Position numbers and translations under genes: made by a program. From the NCBI RefSeq assembly GCF_039542035.1, contig NZ_BAABHJ010000028.1, positions 7,514 through 71,513 of the forward strand: a DNA stretch of 64,000 bases. The letters run 5' to 3'. The notes beneath the pieces were generated by a model that saw nothing but the letters and a program-made list of their open reading frames with translations, made no database searches and was not told the DNA's origin. Numbering within the stretch: position 1 is the stretch's first letter; each line of letters starts with the position of its first letter. Shown piece after piece: positions 33,376 to 42,280 of this stretch. The stretch comes from Actinoallomurus liliacearum (GTDB lineage: Bacteria; Actinomycetota; Actinomycetes; Streptosporangiales; Streptosporangiaceae).

Positions 33376-34605
33376 TCAGCCGAGCGCCCGCCGCCGGCGC
33401 CGTACCGCGGGGCCGAGCGCCAGCGCGCCGGCCGCGGCGGTCCCGCACAGGGCCGCGCAGACCAGCCACGGTGACCAGGAGGCCAGGCCGAGCAGCCCGC
33501 CGCCGATCGGCGGGGCGAGCAGCGAGGCCGCCGAGAACGCCGTGCCGTACAGCCCGCTGTAGCGCCCCCTCAGGTGCGCGGGCGAGAGATCCGCGATGAT
33601 CGCCGTGGACACCGACGCGAAGAGGATCTCGCCCAGCGTCCACACCAGGACCGTCGCCGCGAACGCCCACGCCGACGCGGCGAACGCGGTCAGCCCGAAT
33701 CCGGCGCCCACCACGGCCACGCCCGCGGCCAGGACGCGGCTGTGGTCGCGGCGGCCGAGCCAGGCGCCGATCAGCGGCTGCACGATCACGATCCCGACGC
33801 CGTTGAGGGCCACCGCGAAGCCGTACGCCGACGCCGGAAGCCCCGCCTGCCGCATCGCCAGCGGGAGCGTCGAGTAGGACTGCATGTAGACGAATCCGTA
33901 GCAGAGGACGACGAGCACCGAGCCGACGGCGACGCGGTCCCGCAGGACGTCCACGAGCCCGCCGGGTTCGCGCTCCGCGCGCCGGCCACGGGTCTCGGGC
34001 ACCGCCCGCCAGACCAGGACGCCGCACACCACGCAGGTGGCCGCGTCGATCCAGAACAACCAGGAGAAGCCCGCCCGCGACAGCGTCCCGCCGAGCACCA
34101 TCGCGACCGCGAAGCCCAGGTTGATCGCCCAGAACAGCAGCCCGAAGGCGCGGGCGCGCTCGGCCGGCCCGACCAGGTCGGCCAGCAGCGCCTGCGAGGC
34201 CGGACGGAACGCGTCGATGGTCAGCCCGAGCACGAACACCAGCACGATCAGCGCCGGGGTCGTGGTGGTGTACCCGAGCGCGAGCATCGCGGCGGCGGTG
34301 GCCAGCATCCCGCCGGTCAGCGTGGCCCGCCGTCCGATCCGGTCGGCGAGCACTCCGCCGACGAGCTGGGAGACGATCGAGCCGAGGCCGAACAGCGCCA
34401 GCACGAGCCCGGTCGCGCCGACGGACAGGCCGCGCACCCCCGTGAGATAGAAGGCGAGGAACGGCTCGACCATCGTGCCGAGCCGGTTGACGAAGCTGCC
34501 GGTCCACAGCGCCCAGAAGCCTCGTGGCAGACCGCCGACCCGCGTGTGGAGGAACGCGGGGAGCCGGGGGGAAGGGGGAGCGGGCATCTCGTCGACGGAG
34601 GTCAT
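33376..34605 (-). CDS. MFS transporter (12-helix) divergent from its ArsR-type regulator
   Basis: 409-residue transporter. Seen: GFWALWTGSFVNRLGTMVEPFLAFYLTG in helix 1, motif A GGVLADRIGRRATLTGGMLA, GLTIDAFRPASQALLADLVGPAERARAFGLLFWAINLGFAVAMVLGG across helices 4-5, and a central Arg/Glu-rich loop (PETRGRRAEREPG). The substrate is unknown. Its start is 55 bases from the start of the divergent DUF5937 ArsR-type gene, with an inverted repeat at 34646-34661 between them, suggesting local repression by that regulator. Confidence 0.87.
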   Translation of the reverse strand: MTSVDEMPAPPSPRLPAFLHTRVGGLPRGFWALWTGSFVNRLGTMVEPFLAFYLTGVRGLSVGATGLVLALFGLGSIVSQLVGGVLADRIGRRATLTGGMLATAAAMLALGYTTTTPALIVLVFVLGLTIDAFRPASQALLADLVGPAERARAFGLLFWAINLGFAVAMVLGGTLSRAGFSWLFWIDAATCVVCGVLVWRAVPETRGRRAEREPGGLVDVLRDRVAVGSVLVVLCYGFVYMQSYSTLPLAMRQAGLPASAYGFAVALNGVGIVIVQPLIGAWLGRRDHSRVLAAGVAVVGAGFGLTAFAASAWAFAATVLVWTLGEILFASVSTAIIADLSPAHLRGRYSGLYGTAFSAASLLAPPIGGGLLGLASWSPWLVCAALCGTAAAGALALGPAVRRRRRALG

Positions 34606-34645
34606 GGGGGCATGGTCGACAACACCCGGGCCCGGCTGGAACTCT

Positions 34646-34661
34646 TTTAGCGGTGCCTAAA
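34646..34661. promoter_or_regulatory. inverted repeat operator abutting the regulator start codon
   Basis: TTTAG, 6 bases, CTAAA: perfect 5-bp arms in an otherwise GC-rich 55-base divergent spacer. The last A is the first base of the regulator's ATG, and there is no ribosome site, so the regulator may be translated from a leaderless or nearly leaderless transcript, with the operator at its transcription start. Confidence 0.5.
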
Positions 34662-35728
34662 TGATCGAATTCCTCTTCGCCCCGGACGACGTCGCGCGCG
34701 TCCGGTTCGCGTTCTCGCCCCTCTGGGAGCTCATGCACAGCCTGCGCGTGCTGGCCGACCCGTCCCGCCGCGCGCTGCACCTGCCGTGGGTCCGCGCCGT
34801 ACGGCCCCGGCTGCGCGGACTCGACCTGACGCCGTTGCGCGCGCTCGTCCCCGCGAGCGGGTACATGCCCGACTTCCTGACCCCGCCGCCGGAGTCCCCG
34901 CTGCCGGACTTCGCCGCCGAACTGGCGCGGGTGCGGGCCACGCCCGCACGCCGGGTCGCCGTGGAGATCCGGGACGTCGGGAAGGGCGCCGAGGGGCCGG
35001 CGTTCCACGCTCCTTCTTCGGCCGAGGCGTTCGTGCGGGCGGGCACGGACGCCGCCGGCCTGCGCGCGCGGCGCCGAGCGATGGCCGAGGCGCCCGAGCG
35101 CGCCCTCGGCGAGGTCGCCGACCTGATCGCCGCGTACTGGGAGGCGGCGCTCGAGGAGTCCTGGCCGCGGATGCGGGCGCTGCTGGAGGGCGACGTGCTC
35201 CGCCGGTCCCGCGCCCTGACCGAGCGCGGGGCCGAGGGGCTCTTCGCCGGGCTGCACGAGGCCGTCCGCTGGCACGGCGACCGGCTCGCCGTCCAGCGCC
35301 GGTGGCACCATCACGGCCCGCTGGCCGGGCGCGGGCTGGTGCTGGTGCCGAGCGCGTTCGTCTGGCCGGCCGTCTCGGTGATGACCCCGCCGTACCAGCC
35401 GATGCTGAGTTATCCCGCGTACGGCGTCGCGACGCTGTGGGAGACCGCCCCGGCGGCGCCTCCGGACGCCCTCGCGGCACTGATCGGGCGGCGCCGGGCG
35501 GCGCTGCTGCTCGCGCTGACGGTCCCGGCGCCGACGACGGAGCTCGCCGGGCGCCTGGCGGTGACCCCCGGTGCGATCAGTCAGCACCTGGGCGTCCTGC
35601 GCGCCTGCGGTCTGGTGACGGGCCATCGGGTCGGCCGGCGTGTGCTGTACGCGCGCACGGCGGCCGGCGACGCGCTCGCGGGCGCGGGCGGCGCGGTCGA
35701 CGAGGACGCGCTCGCGGAGGGCCGGTGA
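34661..35728 (+). CDS. ArsR-type winged-helix regulator with DUF5937 domain
   Basis: 355-residue regulator. The large N-terminal part (about 1-250, MIEFLFAPDDVARVRFAFSPLWELMHSLRVLADP) matches DUF5937, found in actinobacterial ArsR-family proteins. The winged helix is C-terminal, about 265-330 (RRRAALLLALTVPAPTTELAGRLAVTPGAISQHLGVLRACGLVTGHRVGRRVLYARTAAGDAL). No metal-binding cysteine motif is present, so it probably senses an organic ligand. It is divergent from the MFS exporter at 33376. The ATG coincides with the end of the operator-like repeat. Confidence 0.85.
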   Translation: MIEFLFAPDDVARVRFAFSPLWELMHSLRVLADPSRRALHLPWVRAVRPRLRGLDLTPLRALVPASGYMPDFLTPPPESPLPDFAAELARVRATPARRVAVEIRDVGKGAEGPAFHAPSSAEAFVRAGTDAAGLRARRRAMAEAPERALGEVADLIAAYWEAALEESWPRMRALLEGDVLRRSRALTERGAEGLFAGLHEAVRWHGDRLAVQRRWHHHGPLAGRGLVLVPSAFVWPAVSVMTPPYQPMLSYPAYGVATLWETAPAAPPDALAALIGRRRAALLLALTVPAPTTELAGRLAVTPGAISQHLGVLRACGLVTGHRVGRRVLYARTAAGDALAGAGGAVDEDALAEGR

Positions 35729-35838
35729 CGCGCTCGCGGCGCGGGCACCGCGATCGACATGGACGTGACGGTGCGCAACTGGTTGACTCTTCCGCGTGAG
35801 TGGGACGGATGGAGCGTCGTACCCCCCTCGGAGGCACC

Positions 35839-36648
35839 GTGCACCTGGTCACTCTCTCCCGCGCGTGCGCCGTGCCCGCGGCGGCGATGACCGCCTGCCT
35901 GCTGACCGCCTGCGCGCCGGCCGGCCAGACCGTGCGGGGCGTTCACCTGGTCGCCCGCGGCACGCTCACCACCTGCACGCACCTGCCCTACGCCCCGTTC
36001 CAGTTCCAGCGGGGCAAGGCGATCGTCGGCTTCGACGTGGACCTGATCGACCTGGTCGCCAGGCGGCTCGGCGTGCGGCAGAAGATCATCGACACGCGGT
36101 TCACCGCGATCACCTCGGGGGAGGTGTTCGCGGTCGCGGCGTGCGACCTGGCGGCCGCCGGCATGACCGTCAACCCGCAGCGGGCGGCGGTGGTCGACTT
36201 CTCCCGGCCCTACTTCGAATCCGGGCAGGTGCTGATGGTCCGGCGTGACGCGCGCGTCACGCCGGACGCCACAGGCTCCGGCGCGCTGCGCGTCGGCGTG
36301 GTCGTCGGCACGACGGGACAGGCGTACGCGCGCCATCAGGGGTGGCAGACGAAGGGGTATGAGAACGCCACCACCGAGTTGGACGCGCTGCGCACCGGTC
36401 AGGTCGACGCGCTGATCCAGGACGACCCGGTGGTGCGCTACTGGCTCACCGACGAGGCCAACGCGGACTTCACCCTCCTCCCGGGGCTGCGCACCCGCGA
36501 GCAGTACGGCTTCGCCGTGCGCAAGGGCCACAACCCGGCGCTGCTGCGGCTGATCGACGACGTCATCGCGCAGATCCGGCGGGACGGCACCTACCGGCGG
36601 ACGTACGAGCGGTGGATGGGCCCGATGCCACCCGAGGCCACCGGGTGA
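35839..36648 (+). CDS. family 3 amino-acid binding lipoprotein (orphan paralogue)
   Basis: 269-residue extracytoplasmic solute-binding protein. The GTG at 35839 has GGAGG four to five bases upstream; the lipobox LLTAC puts the lipid-modified Cys at 25. The domain follows the family 3 pattern: LTTCTHLPYAPFQFQ, IVGFDVDLIDLVARRLGV, CDLAAAGMTVNPQRAAVVDFSRPY, DALIQDDPVVRYW, EQYGFAVRKGHNP. It closely parallels the protein at 38341-39150 through the whole length, including the C-terminal WMGPMP, but is separated from the permease and ATPase genes by a penicillin-binding protein gene. It may feed the same transporter with a different ligand range. Confidence 0.9.
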   Translation: MHLVTLSRACAVPAAAMTACLLTACAPAGQTVRGVHLVARGTLTTCTHLPYAPFQFQRGKAIVGFDVDLIDLVARRLGVRQKIIDTRFTAITSGEVFAVAACDLAAAGMTVNPQRAAVVDFSRPYFESGQVLMVRRDARVTPDATGSGALRVGVVVGTTGQAYARHQGWQTKGYENATTELDALRTGQVDALIQDDPVVRYWLTDEANADFTLLPGLRTREQYGFAVRKGHNPALLRLIDDVIAQIRRDGTYRRTYERWMGPMPPEATG

Positions 36649-36739
36649 CGCCACCGGGCTGATCGGCCGGAACCGGCCATGGCGTCGCCGCCGCGTCGGA
36701 GACGATGATCGACTTAGGCGTCGCCGACGGGGGAGTCCG

Positions 36740-38266
36740 ATGCGCAGAGTCGTCGTCGCCGCGGCCGGTGTGCTCATCCTCCTGGCGGCGGCCGTCTTCT
36801 CGTGCGTCGCCCTGCGAGGACCGCACGGCCCGGCGACGCCGGAGGCGGCCTCGGCCGCGTACTTCCGCGCCTGGAGCGGCGGCGACTTCGCGGCGATGCG
36901 GCGGCTGGCCGACGATCCGCCCGGCGACTTCGCCGACCGGCACCGGGCCCTGTCCCGGGCGCTGCGCGTCGACTCGGTGGACTTCACGCCGGGTCCGCCG
37001 GTACGGCACGGGGACGAGGCGTCCGTCGACTACGCCGTCACCCGGCACCTGACCGGCGTCGGAGAGTGGAGCTTCCACGCGACCCTGCGGGTCGCGCGCC
37101 GGAACGGCGCCTGGCGGGTGGTGTGGTCGCCGGCGACGCTGCACCCCGCCCTGGCCGACGGCGGACGGTGGATCCTCGACCGGACCGAGGCCGGGTCGGG
37201 AGCGCCGGTCGCCGCGGACGGCAGGCCCCTTCCCGACGACAACGACGCCCAGCCGTACCTCGCCGACGTCGGTGAGCGGCTCGGCGAGGACGAAGGCGCC
37301 CCCGGCTGGGCGGTGCGGATCCAGAACCCGGGGCGGCCGGCGCAGCAGCTCAAGGTCTTCCCCGGCCGTGGCGCGGCGCCCGTCCGCACCACCATCGACC
37401 GGCGCGCCCAGGCGGCCGCCGACGCGGCCGTGGGATCGGCGCAGGCCGCCCTCGTCGCGATCCGCCCCTCGACCGGCGAGATCGTGGCGGTCGCCGACCG
37501 GCTGCCGCAGGCCGAGAGCGCCTTCACGGGCCTGTACCCGCCGGGGTCGACGTTCAAGGTGGTCGTCGCGGCGACGCTGCTGGGCGGCGGGATGACGCCG
37601 GCGAGCCCGGTCGACTGCCCGGCCGTGACGGTGGCCGGGCAGCGCACGATCCACAACCACGGCGGCCTGGCGCTCGGCCGGGTCTCACTCGCCGACGCGT
37701 TCGCCGAGTCCTGCAACACGACGTTCGCGGGACTCGGTGTGTCGGCGGGAGCCGGGCGGCTGCGGGAGAGCGCCGCCGCGTTCGGCTTCGGCGCGCACTT
37801 CGACACGGGGACGGACACGGCCTACTCCGGGGACCTCCTCGACCCGGGCGGCGACAACGGGCTGGCCGAGGCGTCGATCGGCCAGGGGAAGGTCCAGGCG
37901 ACCCCGCTCGCGATGGCGGTGGTCGCCGCGGCCGTGGCCGACGGCGCGTACCGTCCGCCGCGTCTGGTGCCCGCGCGCCTCGTCCACGCGGGAACGGCCC
38001 GGCCGCTGCCGTCCTCCGTGGTCGCCGGGCTGCGGTCGATGATGCGGGCGGTCGCGACGCGGGGCACCGCGGCCCGGGCCGGACTTCCGGCGGGCACGGC
38101 GGGCAAGACGGGGACGGCCGAATATGATGCCCAAGGTCATACGCACGCGTGGTTCATCGGCTACCGGGGCGATCTGGCCTTTGCCGTCTTCGTTCTGCAC
38201 GGCGGGGACGGCGGGCAGGTGGCCGGACCGGTCGCAGCCCGTTTTCTTGCTGTGATCAAGTCGTGA
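36740..38266 (+). CDS. penicillin-binding transpeptidase with MecA_N/NTF2-like domain
   Basis: 508-residue predicted membrane-anchored D,D-transpeptidase. One N-terminal transmembrane segment (residues 3-26) is followed by an NTF2/MecA_N-like domain (about 32-140, AASAAYFRAWSGGDFAAMRRL ... WSPATLHPAL). The transpeptidase domain has the full set: S270-T-F-K273 (PPGSTFK), S324-C-N326 and K456-T-G458. The long PBP dimerisation domain of typical class B enzymes is mostly missing, making it shorter than usual; cell-wall crosslinking or beta-lactam tolerance are possible roles. It lies between two paralogous binding-lipoprotein genes, 91 bases after one and 74 before the other. Confidence 0.9.
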   Translation: MRRVVVAAAGVLILLAAAVFSCVALRGPHGPATPEAASAAYFRAWSGGDFAAMRRLADDPPGDFADRHRALSRALRVDSVDFTPGPPVRHGDEASVDYAVTRHLTGVGEWSFHATLRVARRNGAWRVVWSPATLHPALADGGRWILDRTEAGSGAPVAADGRPLPDDNDAQPYLADVGERLGEDEGAPGWAVRIQNPGRPAQQLKVFPGRGAAPVRTTIDRRAQAAADAAVGSAQAALVAIRPSTGEIVAVADRLPQAESAFTGLYPPGSTFKVVVAATLLGGGMTPASPVDCPAVTVAGQRTIHNHGGLALGRVSLADAFAESCNTTFAGLGVSAGAGRLRESAAAFGFGAHFDTGTDTAYSGDLLDPGGDNGLAEASIGQGKVQATPLAMAVVAAAVADGAYRPPRLVPARLVHAGTARPLPSSVVAGLRSMMRAVATRGTAARAGLPAGTAGKTGTAEYDAQGHTHAWFIGYRGDLAFAVFVLHGGDGGQVAGPVAARFLAVIKS

Positions 38267-38340
38267 CCCGCTGACGTTCTCGCAGGTGGCGAGCGGTATG
38301 ACATAGTCGGACAGTTGTTTGTCCTGCTTATGGAGGAATT

Positions 38341-39150
38341 GTGGCTATTAGTCGTCGGCTTGCCGCCGCCACCGCCGGACTCTGCGCGGCCGCCCTCGCC
38401 CTCACCGCCTGCGGCGGCGGCGGGGACGGAGTGACGGTTCAGGGTGCCAAGCTGGTGAAGAAGGGCAAGCTGACCACCTGCACGCACCTGCCGTACCCGC
38501 CGTTCCAGTCGGCCCAGGGCGGCAAGGTCGTCGGTTTCGACGTCGACGTCATCGACCTCGTGGCCAAGAAGCTCGGCGTGACCCAGCAGGTCATCGACAC
38601 CCCGTTTGAGACGATCAAGACGGGGTCCGCGCTGAACGCGGGGAAGTGCGACGTCGCCGCCGCCGGTATGACGATCAAGCCGGAGCGGGCGCGGTTCATC
38701 GACTTCACCAAGCCGTACTTCAACGCCACACAGGCGCTCATGGCCAAGAAGGGCATCACCTACGCGTCGCTGGACGACGTCAAGGCCAAAAAGCTCAAGG
38801 TCGGCTCCCAGGCGAGCACCACCGGTGAGGACTTCGTCCACTCCAAGGGCATCGACTCGAAGTCCTTCAAGGACTCCGCCAGCCTCCTCAACGGGCTGCG
38901 CAGCGGCCAGGTCGACGTGATCATCGAGGACTATCCGGTCGTGCAGGGCTGGCTGAAGGACCCGGCGAACGCCGCGTACGGCGTCGCGGCCAGCCTCAAC
39001 ACCGGCGAGCAGTACGGCTTCGCGGTCCGCAAGGGCAAGAACCCCAAGCTGCTCTCGCTGATCAACCAGACCATCGACGAGGCCCGGCAGAGCGGCGAGT
39101 ACAAGAAGATCTACGAGAAGTGGATCGGCCCGATGCCGGCGGGCGCCTGA
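38341..39150 (+). CDS. family 3 amino-acid ABC transporter binding lipoprotein
   Basis: 269-residue solute-binding protein of a polar amino-acid importer. It starts with GTG after GGAGG; the signal peptide ends LTAC with Cys 24, then a Gly linker. Domain pattern: LTTCTHLPYPPFQS, VVGFDVDVIDLVAKKLGV, CDVAAAGMTIKPERARFIDFTKPYF, DVIIEDYPVV, GEQYGFAVRKGKNPKLL and the terminal KWIGPMP. Lysine codons are more frequent than in the paralogue at 35839. It is the first gene of the three-gene importer operon that continues with permease and ATPase. An inverted repeat CTCGC/GCGAG lies upstream at 38279-38293. Confidence 0.94.
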   Translation: MAISRRLAAATAGLCAAALALTACGGGGDGVTVQGAKLVKKGKLTTCTHLPYPPFQSAQGGKVVGFDVDVIDLVAKKLGVTQQVIDTPFETIKTGSALNAGKCDVAAAGMTIKPERARFIDFTKPYFNATQALMAKKGITYASLDDVKAKKLKVGSQASTTGEDFVHSKGIDSKSFKDSASLLNGLRSGQVDVIIEDYPVVQGWLKDPANAAYGVAASLNTGEQYGFAVRKGKNPKLLSLINQTIDEARQSGEYKKIYEKWIGPMPAGA

Positions 39151-39179
39151 GCCGGCCCTGATCGATTCGAGAGGCCGCA

Positions 39180-40001
39180 ATGACTGAACACGCGGAGGCG
39201 GCGCCGCGGCTGACCCGCACGCAGCGCCGTCGGCTGATCCTGGGCGGCGAGTACGGCATCTTCGTCGTCGCCGTCGTCCTGCTCGTGTCCCTGGCGGACT
39301 GGGGGGCGCTGAAGACCAACTTCGCCGAATGGCGGGTCGCCAAGACGCTGTTCCCCGACATCATCACGGTCGCGCTGCGCAACACCCTGCTGTTCACGGT
39401 CACCGGGTTCGCACTCGGCCTGGTGGCCGGCCTGCTGCTGGCGCTGATGCGGCTGTCCTCGGTGCCGCCGTACCGCTGGTTCGCCATCGCCTACATCGAG
39501 GTGTTCCGGGGACTGCCCGCGCTGCTCATCTTCATCTTCGTGGGCACCGGCGTCCCGCTCGCCTTCCCGGGGGTCAACTTCCCCGGGGGCGTGTACGGCC
39601 AGGCCGCCGTCGCCCTGGGAGTGGTCTCGGCGGCGTACATGGCCGAGACCATCCGGGCCGGCATCGAGGCCGTGCCGCGCGGTCAGATGGAGGCGGCGCG
39701 CACGCTCGGCATGTCGCACGGGCGGGCCATGCGCTCGATCATCATTCCGCAGGCGCTCCGCATCGTGATCCCGCCGCTGACCAACGAACTGGTCCTGCTG
39801 TTCAAGGACTCGTCTCTCGTTCTGTTCCTCGGCATCACGCTGCAGCAGCGGGAGCTGTCCAAGCTCGCCCAGGACGCGGCCAGCCAGCAGGGCAACACCA
39901 CGCCGATCATCGTGGCCGCCATCTGCTACCTGATCATCACGATTCCGCTCGGCCACCTGGCGCGGCGGCTGGAGGCCCGGCAGAAGAGGGGACAGCGGTG
40001 A
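39180..40001 (+). CDS. polar amino-acid ABC transporter permease
   Basis: 273-residue HisM/GlnP-type permease. A cytosolic N-terminus with a basic stretch ([10 protein letters not shown]) precedes about five to six hydrophobic segments. It carries [45 protein letters not shown] and the ATPase-coupling EAA loop ([42 protein letters not shown]). It follows the binding protein by 29 bases and its TGA overlaps the GTG of the ATPase gene. A single permease implies a homodimeric channel. Confidence 0.95.
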   Translation: MTEHAEAAPRLTRTQRRRLILGGEYGIFVVAVVLLVSLADWGALKTNFAEWRVAKTLFPDIITVALRNTLLFTVTGFALGLVAGLLLALMRLSSVPPYRWFAIAYIEVFRGLPALLIFIFVGTGVPLAFPGVNFPGGVYGQAAVALGVVSAAYMAETIRAGIEAVPRGQMEAARTLGMSHGRAMRSIIIPQALRIVIPPLTNELVLLFKDSSLVLFLGITLQQRELSKLAQDAASQQGNTTPIIVAAICYLIITIPLGHLARRLEARQKRGQR

Positions 40002-40771
40002 CGACCGTCAACACCACCGCGGCGGTCCAGGTGACCGGGCTGCACAAGGCGTTCGGTGACCTGGAGGTGCTGCGCGGCATCGACTTCGAGGTCAGGCGCG
40101 GCGAGGTCGTGTGCATCATCGGGCCGTCCGGATCCGGTAAGTCCACGCTGCTGCGCTGCGTGAACCTCCTGGAGGAGCCCACCGCCGGAAAGGTGTACGT
40201 CGGCGGCGTGGAGCTGACCGACCCGGACGTGGACATCGACGCGGCCCGCCGCCGCGTCGGCATGGTGTTCCAGCAGTTCAACCTGTTCCCGCACCTGTCG
40301 GTGCTCGCGAACGTCACCATCGCGCAGCGCAAGGTGCTGCGGCGCTCCGCCGAGCAGGCCGACCGGATCGCGCGCGACAACCTCGCCCGCGTCGGGTTGG
40401 CCGACAAGGTGGACGCCTACCCGGCACAGCTGTCCGGTGGCCAGCAGCAGCGGGTCGCGATCGCCCGCGCCCTGGCCATGGGCCCGGACGTCATGCTGTT
40501 CGACGAGCCGACCTCCGCGCTCGACCCCGAGCTCGTCGGCGACGTGCTCGGCGTCATGCGCAAGCTGGCCCTCGAGGGCATGACGATGCTGGTGGTCACG
40601 CACGAGATGACCTTCGCCCGAGAGGTCGCCGACCGCGTGGTCTTCATGGACGGCGGCGTCATCGTCGAGGAGGGCCCGCCGTCGAAGGTCATCGGCGAGC
40701 CGACCCACGAGCGGACCCGCAGGTTCCTGGCCCGTGTCCTCGACCCGGCCGCCGCCGAGGTCGAGGAGTGA
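39998..40771 (+). CDS. polar amino-acid ABC transporter ATPase
   Basis: 257-residue ATP-binding subunit of the GlnQ/HisP class. Walker [11 protein letters not shown]-loop [10 protein letters not shown], signature LSGGQQQR, Walker [15 protein letters not shown] and the H-loop VVTHEM are all intact. The GTG start at 39998 overlaps the permease stop (GTGA), so translation is coupled. It ends the importer operon, followed directly by a strong hairpin. An amino-acid importer just before GlnR-controlled glnA2 fits a nitrogen-acquisition context, though no GlnR-type box was found before the importer. Confidence 0.96.
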   Translation: MTTVNTTAAVQVTGLHKAFGDLEVLRGIDFEVRRGEVVCIIGPSGSGKSTLLRCVNLLEEPTAGKVYVGGVELTDPDVDIDAARRRVGMVFQQFNLFPHLSVLANVTIAQRKVLRRSAEQADRIARDNLARVGLADKVDAYPAQLSGGQQQRVAIARALAMGPDVMLFDEPTSALDPELVGDVLGVMRKLALEGMTMLVVTHEMTFAREVADRVVFMDGGVIVEEGPPSKVIGEPTHERTRRFLARVLDPAAAEVEE

Positions 40772-40815
40772 CCCGTCGGGGTCCCCGGCGGCACGCCATC
40801 GGGGACCCCGACGGG
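40772..40815 (+). terminator. terminator of the amino-acid importer operon
   Basis: Perfect 15-bp stem (40772-40786 with 40801-40815, CCCGTCGGGGTCCCC and its complement) and a 14-base loop, starting at the ATPase stop codon. It insulates the importer from glnA2. Confidence 0.85.
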
Positions 40816-40839
40816 ACGGCGGTCACGCTTCGCGACCTT

Positions 40840-40855
40840 GTAACGTGACCGAAAC
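40840..40855 (+). promoter_or_regulatory. GlnR-type box upstream of glnA2
   Basis: GTAAC, 6 bases, GAAAC: an exact match to one a-site/b-site unit of the actinobacterial GlnR consensus gTnAC-n6-GaAAC, 64 bases before the glnA2 start. A second unit at the expected 6-base spacing is not evident on either side. Confidence 0.7.
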
Positions 40856-40918
40856 ATGGACACGGCACACTGATAGAACGCCAGAGTTGTCGTAGCAGGT
40901 CGTCAAAGGGGATCCGTT

Positions 40919-42280
40919 TTGGACCGTCAGCAGGAGTTCGTGCTCCGCACGCTCGAGGAGCGCGACATCCGCTTCATCCGGCTGTGGTTCACCGACGTGC
41001 TCGGATTCCTCAAGTCCGTCGCGGTCGCCCCGGCCGAGCTGGAGCAGGCGTTCGCCGAGGGCATCGGGTTCGACGGCTCGGCCGTCGAGGGGTTCGCCCG
41101 TGTCTACGAGGCCGACATGCTCGCCAAGCCCGATCCGTCGACGTTCCAGGTGCTGCCGTGGCGGGCCGAGTCGCCGGGTACGGCCCGGATGTTCTGCGAC
41201 ATCCTCATGCCGGACGGGTCGCCGAGCTTCGCCGACCCGCGCTACGTCCTCAAGCGCACCCTCAGCCGCGCGGCCGACCTCGGGTTCACCTTCTACACCC
41301 ACCCTGAGCTGGAGTTCTACCTGCTCGGCGAGCAGCCCGACGACGGCAGCGAGCCGACGCCGGTCGACCTGGGCGGCTACTTCGACCACACGCCGCACCG
41401 CGCCGCGCACGACTTCCGGCGCAACGCCATCATGATGCTGGAGTCGATGGGCATCTCCGTCGAGTTCAGCCACCACGAGGGCGGCCCGGGCCAGCAGGAG
41501 ATCGACCTGCGCTACGCCGACGCGCTCACCACGGCCGACAACATCATGACGTTCCGCCTGGTGATGAAGGAGGTCGCGCTCGAGCAAGGCGTGCACGCCT
41601 CCTTCATGCCGAAGCCGTTCACCGAGTACCCGGGCTCGGGGATGCACACCCACATGTCGCTGTTCGAGGGCGATCGCAACGCCTTCTACGAGCCGGGCGC
41701 CGAGTACCAGCTCTCCAAGGTCGGGCGCGCGTTCATCGCCGGCCTGCTCCGGCACGCCGCCGAGATCACGGCCGTCACCAACCAGTGGGTCAACTCCTAC
41801 AAGCGCCTGTGGGGCGGCGTCGGCGCGTCCGCCGGCGCGGGCGGCGAGGCGCCGCCGTACATCTGCTGGGGCCACAACAACCGGTCCGCGCTGGTGCGCG
41901 TGCCGATGTACAAGCCGCAGAAGGGTCACGCGACCCGCATCGAGTTCCGCGCGCCGGACACCGCCTGCAACCCCTACCTCGCCTTCGCCGCGATCCTGGG
42001 CGCCGGCCTCAGGGGCATCGAGCAGGGCTACGAGCTGCCGCCGGGCGCCGAGGACGACGTGTGGGCGCTCACCGCGGCCGAGCGCCGCGCGATGGGCATC
42101 GAGCCGCTGCCGCAGAGCCTGGACGAGGCGATCAGCGCGATGGAGCGCAGCGAGCTGGTCGCCGAGGTCCTCGGCGAGCACGTCTTCGACTTCTTCCTCC
42201 GCAACAAGCGCGCGGAGTGGGAGGACTACCGCCGCCAGGTCACCGAGTACGAACGCCGCCGCTACCTCTCGGTGCTCTGA
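40919..42280 (+). CDS. glnA2: GlnA2-type glutamine synthetase-like enzyme
   Basis: 453-residue glutamine synthetase family member resembling actinobacterial GlnA2 (MDRQQEFVLRTLEERDIRFIRLWFTDVLG). In Streptomyces GlnA2 has been described as a gamma-glutamylpolyamine synthetase rather than a classical GS, so glutamine synthesis should not be assumed. GS motifs persist: IGFDGSAVEGFA, HPELEFYL, GPGQQEIDLRYADAL, FMPKPFTEYPGSGMHTH and NNRSALVRVP. The adenylylation Tyr of GlnA1 is replaced by Trp 382 (DDVWALT), so GlnE should not modify it. The start is TTG at 40919, with AAAGGGGA seven bases upstream. Its 3' end overlaps the convergent TetR gene by 19 bases. Confidence 0.92.
   Translation: MDRQQEFVLRTLEERDIRFIRLWFTDVLGFLKSVAVAPAELEQAFAEGIGFDGSAVEGFARVYEADMLAKPDPSTFQVLPWRAESPGTARMFCDILMPDGSPSFADPRYVLKRTLSRAADLGFTFYTHPELEFYLLGEQPDDGSEPTPVDLGGYFDHTPHRAAHDFRRNAIMMLESMGISVEFSHHEGGPGQQEIDLRYADALTTADNIMTFRLVMKEVALEQGVHASFMPKPFTEYPGSGMHTHMSLFEGDRNAFYEPGAEYQLSKVGRAFIAGLLRHAAEITAVTNQWVNSYKRLWGGVGASAGAGGEAPPYICWGHNNRSALVRVPMYKPQKGHATRIEFRAPDTACNPYLAFAAILGAGLRGIEQGYELPPGAEDDVWALTAAERRAMGIEPLPQSLDEAISAMERSELVAEVLGEHVFDFFLRNKRAEWEDYRRQVTEYERRRYLSVL

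Noticed and set aside
40822..40844. GTCAC upstream of the glnA2 GlnR box as a second a-site
   Set aside because: The distance to GTAAC is 13 bases and lacks the intervening GAAAC at 6-base spacing, so it does not fit the GlnR layout.
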